This document shows positions 43,306 through 56,248 of a stretch of DNA of 64,000 nt, piece after piece. The first letter of the stretch is position 1, and each line of letters begins with the position of its first letter. This stretch comes from Astragalus membranaceus. Taxonomy: Eukaryota; Streptophyta; Magnoliopsida; Fabales; Fabaceae. The notes under the pieces are model-generated. The model did no database searches and was not told where the DNA came from. It saw nothing but the letters and a program-made list of their open reading frames with translations. The DNA lies in NCBI GenBank assembly GCA_039519185.1, contig CM076847.1, forward strand, positions 77,909,100 through 77,973,099, written 5' to 3'. Position numbers and translations under genes: made by a program.

Positions 43306-44512
43306 GTGGGTAAAAGGACGCTATCGGAACACGAAGCCTGCGAATTTTTGAAACTCATGAGACAGAGCGAGTATAAGATAGTTGATCAGCTGAACCAGAC
43401 CCCTGCCAAGATATCTCTACTGTCATTATTGCTCAGTTCCGAAGCCCATCGTGCAGCATTGATGAAAGTATTGAATGAGGCCCATGTCACTCATGACATC
43501 TCATTCGGCCAGTTTGATGGGATCGTTGGGAACCTTGTTGCAAGTAATTACCTTACCTTTACTGATGATGAGATTCCAACCGAAGAAAAGGGCACAACAA
43601 AGCCTTACACATATCTGTGAAATGTGGAGATTACTCACTTGCTCGGTTGCTTATTGACAACGGATCGTCCTTGAATGTGTTACCCAGATCAACCATGGAA
43701 AAATTAGATGTGGACTGTTCATACATGAGACCTAGCTCGATATTGGTCAGGGCCTTTGACGGATCAAAATGGGAAGTCATCGGGGAAATAGAATTACAGA
43801 TGTAGGTAGGTCCGGAACTCTTTGTAGTGACCTTCCAGGTAATGGATATCGCCCCATCCTATAATTGTCTCTTGGGAAGGCCATGGATCCATTCTGCAGG
43901 GGAAGTTCCCTCTTCTTTACATCGGAAGCTGAAATTCATAGTGAACAACAAGTTGGTGGTTGTTTTCGGTGAAGAAGACACGCTGGTAAATAGGTTGTCT
44001 CCCACTCGTTACATCGAGGCTGCTGAGGAGTCTTTTGAGACTGCCTTCCAAGCGTTAGAGATTGCCAATGCGTCCAGTATGCTGAAGCCTAAGCTGTCCA
44101 AGACTGCCATGATGGTTGCTAAAGTCATGGCAGACAAAGGTTACCAGGCCGAAAAGGGTTTAGGAAAGACCGAACAGGGGATCCTGACACCGATATAGCC
44201 GCAAGAGAACAAAGATAGATGCGGGATAGGGTATTGGCCTGATCGCAATGACAAGAGAAGAATTGTGGAAGAAAGGAAAGAGCGGATGTTAGCCAAACTT
44301 GAGGGCAGAGTGCCAAATATGAAGAAGATCATCATCTGCGACATCAAACAAAGTTTTCAGAGTGCGGGAATGATGAACCCCAATTAGATTGCTGCAGTGG
44401 AAGATGATCTAAATGCTGAAGAAGGCGTCGTCAGTCTTGTACACCCTTGTCCTGCAAATGAAAGGCTCAAGAATTGGGAGATCATCGATTTTCTTGTAGT
44501 TTTTAGTTCAAA
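43306..44512 (+). pseudogene. Ogre protease region with C-terminal G-patch-like motif
   Basis: The pre-protease region is 43306-43620. The protease active-site motif LLIDNGSSLNVLP lies near 43650, in another frame. The flap region is followed by CLLGRPWIHSAGEVPSSLHRK (43860-43930). Near 44110-44180 the sequence MVAKVMADKGYQAEKGLGK resembles a G-patch, a short Gly-rich RNA-binding motif also known after the protease of some retroviruses. Stops occur at 43804 and 44196. Ends at a splice donor (44513). Confidence 0.8.
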
Positions 44513-44688
44513 GTAATGTTTCTGTAATGCAATCCCATGGCTCTGCCCAAGGCCTTAGGACATTTCATTCGGGCACGCGTGTTTCCTTTCAGTATCAGTA
44601 TCAATAAAATGTTATTTCAGTTTTCTTTTGCATTTGCTTTTTATTTTCTTTTACTCGTTTTTCATTCCGTCAATTTATACTAATGCAG
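44513..44688 (+). other. putative Ogre intron between protease and reverse transcriptase
   Basis: 176 bases, from donor AAAGTAATG to acceptor ATACTAATGCAG, with a T-rich tract and a plausible branch point (CTAAT) just upstream of the acceptor. A spliced intron at this place is a hallmark of Ogre elements. Without splicing the two parts of pol are separated by stops. Confidence 0.75.
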
Positions 44689-46340
44689 ATTTGAAAAAAA
44701 AACATCTTTGAAAATAACAACGCCAATAATTCATACTATAACTTTGATCACCCCATTAATCAAACTGAGGAAGATATTGAAGATAACTGGGAAACTCCTC
44801 CAGAGTTAATGAGAATGATGGAACAAGAGGAAAAAGTGATTCAACCCCACGGGGAATCTACTGAGACAATAAACTTGGGCACATAGGAAGATAAGAAAAA
44901 GGTTAAAATTGGCATCACAATGAAAGACAGTGAGCGAGAGAAACTTGTTAGGCTTTTGTTTGACTATGTTGACATCTTCGCATGGACATACCAAGACATG
45001 CCTGGACTGGACCCCAACAAGTCGAGCATAAGTTACCAGTAAAACTCGAATGCCTACCGGTAAAACATAAGCTAAGAAGGATGAAGCCAGATATGTCACT
45101 GAAAATCAGAGATGAGGTCAAGAAGCAATTTGATGAAGGATTCTTAGCAGTAGCAAAATATCCTCAATGGGTAGCCAATATTGTCCCGGTTCCAAAGAAA
45201 GATGGGAAAGTTCGGATGTGTGTTGACTATCGGGATCTGAATAGAGCCAGCCCTAAAGATGACTTTCCCTTGCCTCACATTGACGTCCTGGTAGATAGCA
45301 CAACGCAACACTCTCTTTTCTCCTTTATGGATGGATATTCCGGATATAACCAAATCAAGATGGCCCCTGAAGACATGGAGAAAACCACCTTCATCACTCT
45401 CTGGGGGACCTTCTGCTACAAAGTAATGCCATTCGGCCTAAAGAATGCTGGTGCAACGTACCAAAGGGCGATGGTAACTTTATTCCATGATATGATGCAT
45501 AAGGAAATAGAAGTCTACGTGGATGACATGATTGCAAAATCCAAGACCGAAGAAGAACATGTTGTCAATCTGTGAAAACTATTTGAACGTGTAAGGAAGT
45601 TCAAACTCAGATTAAACCCTGCCAAATGTACTTTCGGTGTAAGATCAGGAAAACTGTTGGGGTTCATAGTCAGTCAGAGGGGAATAGAAGTGGATCCAGC
45701 CAAAGTACGAGCAATACTAGAAATGCCAGTGCCTAAAACCGAAAGAGAAGTTCGTGGGTTCCTGGGAAGGTTGAACTACATCTCCAGATTCATATCCCAA
45801 TTAACCTTGACCTGCGAACCTATCTTCAAATTGCTGTGCAAGAACCAAGAAACAAAGTGGAATGATGATTGTCAAGAAGCCTTTGAAAAGATCAAGAGGT
45901 ACCTCCAAAATCCACCGATTCTGATGCCACCTGTACAGGGCAGACCTCTCATTCTGTACTTAACAGTGCTAGACAAATCAATGGGTTGTGTACTAGGGCA
46001 ACATGATGAGTCCGAAAGGAAAGAACATGCCATCTACCCCAAGCAAGAAGTTCACCGAGTGCGGGACAAGATACTCATTGTTGGAAAGAACGTGTTGTGC
46101 TTTGGCCTGGGCTGCACATCGTCTAAGGCAGTATATGCTGAGCCACACGACTTGGTTGGTATCTAAAATGGATCCAATCAAGTACATTTTTGAAAAACCA
46201 GCACTCATAGGAAGAATCTCCCGCTGGCAAATGCTACTATCCGAATACGACCTCTTGTATGTCACTCAAAGCAATCAAAGGTAGTGCCTTAGCTGAATAC
46301 TTGGCACACCAGCCCATTGAGGATTACCAATCAATGTAGT
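44689..46340 (+). pseudogene. Ogre reverse transcriptase and first RNase H, broken
   Basis: An acidic N-terminal stretch is followed by RT with MCVDYRDLNRASPKDDFPLP, MDGYSGYNQI, MPFGLKNAGATYQRAM and the catalytic YVDD (near 45516). Stops or frame changes lie near 44886, 45042, 45573 and 46030. The first RNase H covers about 45940-46284 (YLTVLDKSMGCVLGQHDES; RISRWQMLLSEYDL). Confidence 0.88.
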
Positions 46341-46363
46341 GTGAGTTCCCAGATGAAGATATA

Positions 46364-46993
46364 ATGGCTCTATTCGGAGAAGGGAAATCTCCAGACAATG
46401 AAAGGTGGAGAATGTCATTCGATGGCACTTCCAATTTGTATGGGCATGGGGTCGGAGCTATATTGATTTCTCCTGATAACCGCTTCATACCATTTACTGC
46501 TAGGCTGAGCTTCTATTGCACCAATAACATCGCAGAATATGAAGCGTGTGTCCTAGGCATCAAAGCGGCCCTTGAATGGAAAGTCAAAAGACTCGATGTA
46601 TATGGGGACTCAGCCTTAGTCATCCATCAGATAAAAGGTGACTGGGAAACCAGGAATTCCAAATTGATTCCTTATCGCGATCACATCCAAAAGATGATTG
46701 AACGGTTCGAGGAGATCACTTTCCACTATCTCCCTCGTGAAGAAAATCAGTTGGCTGACGCTTTAGCGACTTTGTCATCAGTGTTCAATATCAATGACAA
46801 CAAAAGTCTGACATTCATCCGAATCCAGCATCGAGACCTACCGGACATCATTGTGTGGCAATCGAAGAAGAGCCTGATAGTAAACCTTGGTATTACGATA
46901 TCAAGCACTATATCACAAGCAGAGAATACCCTCCTGGTGCCACTGAGAATGATAAGAGGACACTTAGGAGGTTGTCAATGGGTTTCTTCCTAA
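46364..46993 (+). pseudogene. Ogre second (archaeal-type) RNase H
   Basis: A separate RNase H fold follows the classical one. Its catalytic acidic residues are visible as Asp in SFDGTSN, Glu in NIAEYEA, Asp in YGDSALV and Asp in QLADALA. Tat-lineage elements, including Ogre, are known for carrying this additional domain. The frame is open for most of the domain, and the end overlaps the integrase frame. Confidence 0.85.
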
Positions 46994-48134
46994 ACGGGGA
47001 GGTGCTTTACAAGAGTAATCACGATATGGTCCTCCTCAGACGTGTAGCAAAAGAGGAAACAAAAAGAATTATGAAAGATGTCCATGGAGCCTCGTTCGGA
47101 ACTCATTCTAACGGGCACACCATGGCAAGAAAGATCTCAAGGGTCGGCTACTACTGGTTGCCAATAGAGAACGACGGCTTTAACTACGTGAGAAAATGCC
47201 ATAAGTGTCAAGCTACGCTGATAATATCCATGAGCCACCTGCTTCTTTGAATGTCCTAACAGCACCATGGCCATTCTCAATGTGGGGAATGGATGTCATC
47301 GGTCCCATCGAACCTAAGGCATCAAATGGGCATCGCTTCATTCTTAACGCTATTGATTATTTCACCAAATGGGTCGAGGCCGCTTCTTATGCCAGTGTAA
47401 CAAAATCTGTGGTTGTCAAGTTCATAAAAGGAGATTTGATTTGCCGTTACGGTATTCCAAATAAGATCATCACGGATAATGGGACCAACCTGAACAACAA
47501 GATGATGAAAGAGTTGTGTGACGACTTCAAAATCCAACATCATAATTCATCCCCATACCGTCCAAAGATGAATGGGGCAGTTGAAGCGGCAAATAAGAAC
47601 ATAAAGAAGATTGTGCAAAAGATGGTGGTGACCTTCAAGGACTGGCATGAAATGCTGCCTTTCGCTTTGCATGGGTATCAGACCTCAGTTCGCACGTCAA
47701 CAGGGGCAACACCATTCTCACTAGTATATAGGATGGAAGCAGTTCTTCCCATCGAAGTCGAAATACCCTCTCTGCGAGTGCTAATGGAAACAAAATTAGA
47801 GGAAGTAGAATGGGTTCAAGCTCGTCTGGATCAGTTGAACCTCATAGAGGAAAAGAGAGTGGTTGCATTGTGTCATGGGCAGCTGTATCAGCAAACAATG
47901 AAGAAAGCTTATGATAAGAAAGTTCGCCCTCGGCAGTTTCAAGAAGGAGATCTCGTGCCCAAGAATATTTTGCCTATCCAAAAGGATTCCCGTGGGAAAT
48001 GGACCCCTAACTACGAAGGACCTTATGTGGTAAAGAAAGCATTCTCTGGGGGAGCCTTAATTCTCACAAAAATGGACGATGAAGACCTCCCACTCCTAGT
48101 GAACTCAGATGCAGTTAAGAAGTACTATGCCTAA
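46855..48134 (+). pseudogene. Ogre integrase, frameshifted
   Basis: The zinc-binding part lies in one frame (46855-47250; CHKCQ near 47200). The catalytic core lies in another (47205-48134), with Asp in MWGMDVIGPI, Asp in ITDNGTNLNN and Glu in MNGAVEAANKNI. The C-terminal part (KNILPIQKDSRGKW, NYEGPYVVKKAF) ends at the stop 48132-48134. Confidence 0.88.
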
Positions 48135-49623
48135 AGAAATATATGAAAAAAAGAGAAAGATGAGCCAAGAAAAAATGAGCTCGCTAGGTTGAAAACCCGA
48201 AAGGGCGGCCTAGGCAAAAATTAGAGCGACCCGGTGGATTGAAAACTCTAAAGAGCAGTCCAGGCAAAAATTAGGGTCAAAAGTTGGACTTTGAACTGAT
48301 ACAAAGGCAGTCAATACCTCCGAAAGTTGGATGATGAATACTCAAGGTCATGTGCATGGGTGATTGGCATTGTTACCTCAAAGATACAAACAATCTTTTC
48401 TTCCTTCTTTTTGTAGTTTAAACTCTCAATGTAATTTTCAGCCAGTGTGACCTTCTGCGCACTCGGTTTCCATTTGGATATTAAACTCCTTCTTTATTCT
48501 CTCATTTCCCTATTTGCTTTAAAAAGATGTTTTGTGGTAAATGATACTAAATTGCGAAACATGTGCATGATCAAAAGCATTACATTCATTACGAAATTTC
48601 TAAAAATCACAAAAAGGGGATGATTTCTCATAAATTTGCAAAGAAGACAAATGCATAATCACTTCAAGCAACAAATCACAATAACCCGCACTTCGGTACC
48701 ACTACTTTGGGTAAACCCCATATCTCCCGTCGAGAGTCCTGCGAGTTGATGAGATCAGCGGAAAAGTCAAGAAAGAGCAAAAGAGCAAAAAAGTCGAGAA
48801 AGAGTAAAAGAGCAAAAAGAGTCAAGAAAGAGCAAAAGAGCAAAAAGAATCAAAAAAGAAAAGAACCAAAAACCAAAACAAAAGGAAAAATCATTCCACA
48901 TTTCATTCATCATACCACCAAATACCGATCATTGCGCATGCTTACACTGCATGCACGCATACATCATTCATTGCATCCTTAGATGCGCTCAAATATAGAT
49001 AGTTTTTATCTGTTGAGATAAATTTAAATTGTAATGTTAGCACTGAGCCTAGCACCAGTCCTTTGGACCCCCAGCGGTCCCTCAGAGTCCTAGCACTCCT
49101 TCAGACCTCCATTGGTCCATCAATTCAGATCGCACGTCGTGTTATCGAGCAATCGGCGGATCATCCGACCCCAGGTCCTTCAGACTAGCTGTGTCCGCCT
49201 AAAAAAACACAGTGCACGTCCTTCGAGGTGAGCAAATCAGGTCAACGACCTGATCTTGCCCCATGGCCCCTCGAAAAAGGCCACCCCCCAAGCAGACCGT
49301 TTTACTAGTACCATTGCTAGTTCGCGCTCCATCAGACCCATTGGTCCATCAGGCTTAGGCATGCCCTTCAGACCCCGTCGGTCCTTCAGTTTAACTCCAA
49401 TCAATGCGCCAAGCATCGACTGCGAATTAGACCATCAGAGCCCCAGTGCTCCTTCAGATCCCCGGTGATCCCTATTTACTTTTGTTCAAAGTCAACCCAG
49501 TTTTTTTCATGAGTTTCTCGAAAACAAAAAAATAGTCTTGACAAAATTAGTGTCTTTTTATCTTTATTTCTATTTTACTCCAGAAATTCGGAAGCCCTTC
49601 ATATTTCCTAGTAAAATATAACT
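48135..49623 (+). repeat. Ogre 3' UTR with short tandem repeats
   Basis: Several repeat blocks: a duplicated GGTTGAAAACCCGAAAGGGCG-like unit at 48186-48290, AAGAGCAAAAGAG-type repeats at 48768-48860, and spaced copies of CCTTCAGACC / GGTCC words at 49060-49470. Ogre 3' UTRs in legumes are known sources of satellite repeats. No gene is seen. Confidence 0.75.
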
Positions 49624-49636
49624 AAAGAGGGGCAGC
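49624..49636 (+). other. Ogre polypurine tract
   Basis: AAAGAGGGGCAGC directly before the LTR start TGTCATACC. Confidence 0.8.
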
Positions 49637-51356
49637 TGTCATACCCTAATTTTGTCTGTCTAATTTATCAAAAAAATCCCAAAAAAGTTTTTATCCTCGT
49701 CGTGACGTATCGTTTTAAACGGGTGTGTGTCTCTAGCACTCGTCATACAACGTCTGTTTTGATGCTCGTTTTTTATTGTTGATATCATAGTTATTAGATT
49801 TTTTATTATAGTTGGTGTAAAAATATACAAAAATAATCGAAAGCATAATAAACTTTTTGGAGCTGAATAGTCAAAGGTTTTATTACATAGTCAAGTTTTT
49901 TTACATACATAGACAAAAACAGCAAAAAGAAATAGTACAAAAATTAAAAATACAAAGTTTCAACAAAAAGAAAAAAGAGGGAAGGGGCGCAGCTGCTGCT
50001 GGCTGCCCTAGCTAGGGTTTTTCTCCTTGGATGTTGTCTTTCCTCCATTGCCAGCTACTGTCCTTTTTGCTCATTCAAATAGTTGTCCTTTGTCCTTTTG
50101 ATTCTTCCTCAATTGTTGTCCTTTTTGCGCCACCTGCTGTCCTTTTTGATTCTTCAGCACCTCACCAATTGGCCTATAAATACCAAACAGTAGCACACAA
50201 TTAGGGAAGGATAGTGGCTGAAATACACACAAAAAAGACAGCCACCAAAAATACTCATACCTACGCACACACACTGAAAAATACACACAAACACAGACAC
50301 AGAGAGTTCATACGTTTCAAGAACAAAATTTAGGGTTTCACCACAAAGCACCAAAATTTTTGAGGCACCAGAGGGTAGCAGCTGTTAACAACAGAACATT
50401 AAAGGCTCGGAAAATGAAAGCAACATTTTTATGAAGAGCTAGCAACTTAGGTTGATTCTCAAACCCTTTTTATGCATACCAATTTGTGTTTTCCTTTCAT
50501 TTAATCGTAGGACGTGTTTTAGTTCAAATTTGTATGCATATCTTTGAACAAAAAGAGTTTGAAATAGAGTATTAGAGGACATAGAGTAAGGAGAAACAAA
50601 TGTGAGGGTGAAGGAGAGAATTAAGATACAGTGAGGAGAAAAGGGGAGAGAAAGGAAAGGAGTTTTACCTCCGGCCACTGTTTATGGTGGCCGCCGCCGT
50701 AGCCTCGTCGTGCATCACCGTACCCCACCTTTAACAGAACCCACACGACCACCACACCACCTCAACAACCACCACAGAACCCACACCTCACCACAGTAGC
50801 CAACACCCTTCCCCTTCGCAACCATCACGTCCCCCTCTCCAAAACTACCAACGGTCACCACCCCAAAACCATCGCCCCGCAACCAAACACAACCACCAAC
50901 GTAAACCCATCACCGTATCTCCCTCCATTTCGTTTCCTCTCCCCCATCGCATCTCCGTCTTAGCCATACCCCTCCTCTCACAGTCACTGTCGCTCGCCGT
51001 GGGCAACCCCCCGCCTTTGAGCTCCGATGGAAACCATTACCACTGTCGCCATCACGCGATCGCACCATCGCCAGTTGTGAAAACCCCCCGTTCCCTACTT
51101 CCTCTGTTCGAAATGTTCCCCCTTTCCCTCTCCATCGCCACTCTCAGTCTTTCCATCTCGTGGATCTCCTCCTCTCTCTCTCTCTCTCCATACTCGAAGC
51201 TTGTTTCCTTTCCCCCATGTTTCGATCTAACGGCACCGTGAGGTACAAAATAACTAGGGTTGTTAGCGGCGGTGAGGTGAAGAGGGAACGAGATTAGGTT
51301 CGGTGAAGAGAGAAGGGAGTGTTGTGGCTTGGTGAGGAGAAGAGAGATCGGGCGGC

Positions 51357-51422
<66 letters not shown>

Positions 51423-52663
51423 CGAAAAAATCAGGGTTGAGGGAGATAGTTGGTGCGACACCGTGAGGAAGAAAGGGAAGGGATTAGGGTTTTCGTTTTT
51501 TTGTTTGCTTATATAGTCTGTTCATTCTGATTTTGTTTTATTTTAATTTTAATTTTAGATTAATAGTATCACCCCCATTTTTTATTCGCACAACCCCCCC
51601 CCCCCCCCCCCTAAAAAGCCCGTGATTTGTGGGCTAGTGCTTATGAAGCTAAAATGGGTCTCCTGCTGCTCGCACCCCTAGACTGTTAAGTACAACCCAT
51701 GTTTATAATTGTACCCCTCTATTTTATTAATACACTCCCCCTGAGTGGGTTAATAGATCTGAAACAGAGACTGGGCATTTACTATTTACACCCTTTCGTT
51801 TTAATATCAGTGCCCATCTCTCTTCTATTTTATTTTCATTTCAAATGTTTATCAATCTGGTTTATAATGGCACCCCTCCTTTTCCTTGTCATACCCCCCT
51901 CACTAAAAGCCCATATTCGCAATCTGGGCCTCATATACGGATGAGGCTCGCTGTTTGCACCTCCCTTTTTAAAAATACAACCTCCTGCTCCTTTTCACAC
52001 CTCTTTTTAAATATGCACCCCCTTTCTTTCCTTTTTTTAATTTCTTTTCTACAAATAAACATTTTCTTTCACAAACCTATCTTTTCCCAAATAACAAATA
52101 AACATTTTCCCAAACATAAAAGTAGGTTTTTATTAATGGTCACTCTGAGTTTAACTAGTTTGATCGTCAATAACAACTATATTTTTCAAATAGGCTATAA
52201 GTAATGACCACTCTGAGTTTTACTTGTTTGGTCATTACGAATACCTATCCCAATTTCAAAATACCTAAAAAAACACCAACACACAACATTTTTCTACCCA
52301 AGAACTACGTAGCTTTGATTTCTCCATATCACCTGGGGATACGTAGGAGCAGGGGCCAACTCCTGTCAAGCGCAAAAAAATTAAAATTTTTATTAGGTCT
52401 TCCTTTTCAATTTCGCAAATAATAAAAAGGGTAAATTAGAGTGTTTTCTTTGAATTAACTTTTTTTCTACACATTAAATTAAAATGTAACCTTTTTTTTT
52501 TGAAAGGATGTTGTGGGGTGCTAACACCTTCCCCACACATAATCGACCCCCGAACCCAAAAATAAAGGTTTTTTCAATGTTTTTTTCTATTTAATAAATA
52601 TTGATGGCGGCTTCATTGTTGAATCACGAAGAATCCCCTCCTCCGGATTTTTCGGTCGCTACA
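49637..52663 (+). mobile_element. Ogre 3' LTR, complete
   Basis: 3,027 bases, TGTCATACCC…GTCGCTACA. TATA box at 50174-50182. It aligns with 1-2593 and shows indels against it, such as extra bases near 50713-50730. The outer target duplication cannot be checked because the left end of the element is outside the window. Confidence 0.95.
51361..51419. repeat. (GA)n microsatellite in Ogre 3' LTR
   Basis: About 29 GA units. The matching place in the 5' LTR (about 1343) has only a few, so it expanded after insertion. Confidence 0.95.
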
Positions 52664-53546
52664 GCAGAAAATCATTTAACATGTCCAAGTCTAACTGTAA
52701 TAGACTTATTATTTGCTAATTTTTTGAGGCAGTTTATAGTCAATTAGAAATGAGGAGAAAACTATAAACTATTATGTACAGTACACACCAGTGTTCTTCC
52801 ACGATTTGGGAAATGGATATTCAGTTATTCACCGGAAGAAAAATGGGAAAAGGAAGTAAAACTGTGCAAAAGGGAACGCTCGAGAAACACAGAAGAAAGT
52901 TAAATCTTGTGTAGCACGATAACAAATAATCAGTGTTTTAAAAACCGGCTCGACCCGGCCGATTGGACCGGGCGAACCGGGAACCGGGTGGGTCACCGAA
53001 TCGATCCAAGCTGTGGATCGGAAATGCAGGGAATCCGTGTGAAGCGCCTCGACTCGGCTGGTTTTGGGGAAACTCGGTGACCTGTAGAAGCATCACTATT
53101 TCCAGCACCGATGTTCTGTAAGGCCATGGTGACGTGCAAAGTTTCAGAGATCTTCAGAGGCAAGATAGGCTGAAAATTGGATTATAGTAGCTTCGATGTC
53201 GGCCTCTAAGGAAACTTGTGCTCTGGAAGATTTCCCTTCTACGAAGATGGATGGAGGCCAACCGCAACCAGATAACTCAGACAATGTATGGTATGTCTCA
53301 CAATGCATACAGCTAACTCTCTGAGGCACAGGTCTGTAATTTTTTCTAGAACAAGAATCTCCAAGTAACTCAATTGCTTCGAAATGGATAGTAGCCTGTT
53401 CAAACATGAATAAGACTTTGATGTGGAGCTTTCACCTTGAACTTTGCTACACCAAAACTTGCAGGAAAACCAAGCCAGCAACAAGGAGAATCAATAATTT
53501 AGACGGATGGAAGACTGACGTCTACAATCCAAAGTCAGAAAAATAA
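52664..53546. other. Flank right of Ogre, no clear gene
   Basis: Probably chromosomal sequence. It contains an AACCGG-rich stretch (about 52940-53000) of a type I have seen as a dispersed repeat in plants. A minus-strand frame at 53144-53407 has CSRKNYRPVPQRVSCMHC with four Cys and could be a gene fragment; I do not recognise it. Confidence 0.35.
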
Positions 53547-54683
53547 CGGATATGTGATAGGCTAGTTATTTGCAAATTATATGTTTGGTAAAACTAGCGG
53601 TTAAACCAAACGATAAATGTAAAATGACATAAAAGTTAAGGATTTAAGGTTGTTTAATTTATTTTAATGAGGACAGAGAAAGAATTTAAGAAAAATAATG
53701 AGGGCAAAAATGACAAAAAAAGTGAGACGCTATACGCTATAAGTAATGTTTCAAAAAACACTACTTGAAGTAACGTTTCAAAAAACGCTAAACACTACCC
53801 AAAAATCGCTAAACGCCAATTTTTTTTTCGATAAGCAATGTTTCATTCATTAGAGCATTAGGGATGCTCAAAGCCACAAATACATGGTGGATTCAAAAGT
53901 TGTTGATACGATTAAGTGCGTTGTTCCACCACAATGTCAATGACAAACTAGAGTTTCTACCCACCCCGAATACAAACCAACACCAAGATAAACGCTGATG
54001 CTTACTATACACGTTTATTTATTATCCCCCAGTGAAATCGGCTATTCACTAGCAGACTTGCCCCTAAAAGCTCATTTAAGTCAATTTTTATTTTAACTTC
54101 TCTAACTTTTTTCTGTCTCAAATTCGCCCTGCACAGTGCTCGCACAAACCACGGTTTCCCAAGCCTGCTCCGACAACACCGTTTTTGTTCATCTGTTGGT
54201 GAGTTCTCTTCTCCTCCCTTTCTGAATATGAATTTCAATAAACCCTAGTTTCCAAAATCTCGCGTAGGTTAGGTTCAAATTTTGACTTCCCACATCTAGA
54301 ACAGTTTGCGTGAATTCGAGAAACGAGCTTGAAGGCAGAATTGCAATCCTTAGTACATCCGTTTGCTCACATCTGTTTTCAATTTCCATTTTTCACATCA
54401 TTTTCAGTTTTATACTCAGTTTCAATTTCAGTTTCAGTTTCGATTTCAATTTCTCACATCTATTCTGTAACTCAACATGTTCGCTGTTTTAATTTGATTA
54501 CTTAAGATAAGAGGGTTTGGAAAAACAGAGACGTTAATACTTTATTGGGGTTTAATCTTTTGGGAATTTAGGTAGATCATAATGCTTGTACTTTACTGGT
54601 CCCTTCCTTGAGGGAATATCCATTTTATGTTTGATGGGAGTTTTGGGATTTATATTGCACTAGTGAAGAGTGGGAGTTTGGTA
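53547..54683 (+). repeat. long inverted repeat, left arm
   Basis: Matches 56249-57373 in inverse orientation, near-identical over long stretches (for example about 54390-54600) and somewhat diverged towards the outer end. It carries a copy of what looks like the promoter and 5' UTR exon of the TFB5 gene, with splice donor GTTGGTGAG at 54196-54204 pointing right. Such an orientation would give transcripts antisense to TFB5. Confidence 0.85.
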
Positions 54684-55461
54684 ATTTACATTGCACTAGT
54701 GTACTTTACAATGTTTGACATGTCAGACACTGAAATTGACACAAACACTTCATTTACGTGTATTTTTCAAATCAAAACCGGTGTCTTTGTGTCTGTGTCT
54801 GTGTTGGTGCTTCAAAGCTTTGTCACTTCCATCAGGTTGTTGGATCACCATGATATTCATTTACAATTCAAAACACCTCAAATCTCCCAGTATCACTGAA
54901 AAGTTTCAAGCAAAAATGTTATCCCTAAACCAATGTTGCCAGATCAAGGCAACTACGAACACAAAAATGATCATAAATATAAAACAAATTAAAAACAGAA
55001 ATTTCCATCACATTCCAAATCACATTAATCCCTAAATGAAGACAGCAAACATCATGAAACTATTGCAGTCACAACTGAAAACCAAACCAGATAACATGAC
55101 AAGTGTCCTCAGAATCAGTTTTGATATGACTTTTTTATATGATTATGCAACAGCAACTGTTAACTTTTACATAACTTCTATGATGGACATAAGATATGCA
55201 CACAGTGACCTAACATCTTAGACAAACTATTTAATGGTTAGCAAAATTCATGAAATATTGGCTCTGTTTCTATGCATCAGCAGTTTGCCTTTTTAAATGG
55301 GGAATCACTCTCAACGTTAATGGAATTCATACATATATAAAGAGAAGGGATATAAGGGAGAGGGAACACAAAAAACCAATATAACATATATTTCTAGCAT
55401 GAAGTTCAGATACAAAAGGGCTTCAACAAAATAAACAACTTAAAATGTATTGTCCTCAGAA
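54684..55461. other. Spacer inside the inverted repeat, 3' of TFB5
   Basis: Non-coding. TFB5's 3' UTR should lie just left of 55462. The rest shows GTGTCTGTGTC-like repeats near 54783 and no gene. Confidence 0.5.
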
Positions 55462-56176
55462 TCAAGAAGGCTTGACATATGTATTGTCCTCTCTAAACTT
55501 GGCAATTTGACTTTGTATCATCTGCTCGACATGGGGCTGAACAAACATGTGGGTACTATCCAAGATATGTATTATGAACTTGTCAGATGCAGGCATTGAA
55601 GCATTCATATTGATGATATATTGGGCCATAGGTATGTCACTGCACAAGACAATATTGCTAATCTTTTATGCAGACAACAAAAGAAATATAAAACTGAAAG
55701 AGGAGAAAAATAAATCAACAAATGGTAAAGCATGTCGATTCCAACTACTAGAAATTGGATGCCATTAGAGATCCGTGACTGTTTATATGTTGAAATTAAT
55801 GGACAATTGTGACTGCTAATTACATCTTTGCAAGGACTTTGGTATTCCCCATGGTCAATGAAAGGCAAAGATGTCATTAAGCATGATTTATTTATTTATT
55901 TTCATCAAACCAGCTTAGAAGATATTTTGAAGCTTTGGTATTCCCCATTGAGCATTCCAGTACAGACTCATTCCTCCAAAACCATACAAGAAATATTTTC
56001 AAATATAAAGAATGAATGGAAAGACAGTCCTTGGAATCATAGAAGAGGTTCCAATAATTGCAAATTGCAGCTTAAAAACAAACATAAGAAAAGAAATGCA
56101 AATGGGAGTAAGAATGCACCAAGAAAAGAAAATAGTTTTACCAGGAAATGAACACTCCCTTAGTGGCATTGACCAT
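55462..56176 (-). CDS. TFB5: TFIIH subunit TFB5 (GTF2H5/TTDA homologue), two coding exons
   Basis: TFB5 is the smallest core TFIIH subunit and supports the p52-XPB module in nucleotide excision repair and transcription. Coding exon 1 is 56176-56142 (MVNATKGVFIS plus two bases of a Cys codon, donor GTAAAA). Exon 2 is 55639-55462 (acceptor TTGTGCAG), ending TYVKPS and a TGA. The split codon joins in frame and gives 70 residues, the normal plant length, with the family signatures MVNA.KGVF, FIIH.LDSTH and FVQPHVEQM. No lesion is visible. The start is the only ATG that gives the conserved N-terminus. A likely 5' UTR exon lies upstream in the right arm, ending at 56722. The gene sits between two long inverted repeats, so it may be antisense-regulated or a duplicated copy. 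Confidence 0.9.
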
Positions 56177-56248
56177 GATGTATAACCTTTCCTATATAAA
56201 AGGAACATGAGTTAGTGATGATACAACCGATCAAAATAACCAATCCCC

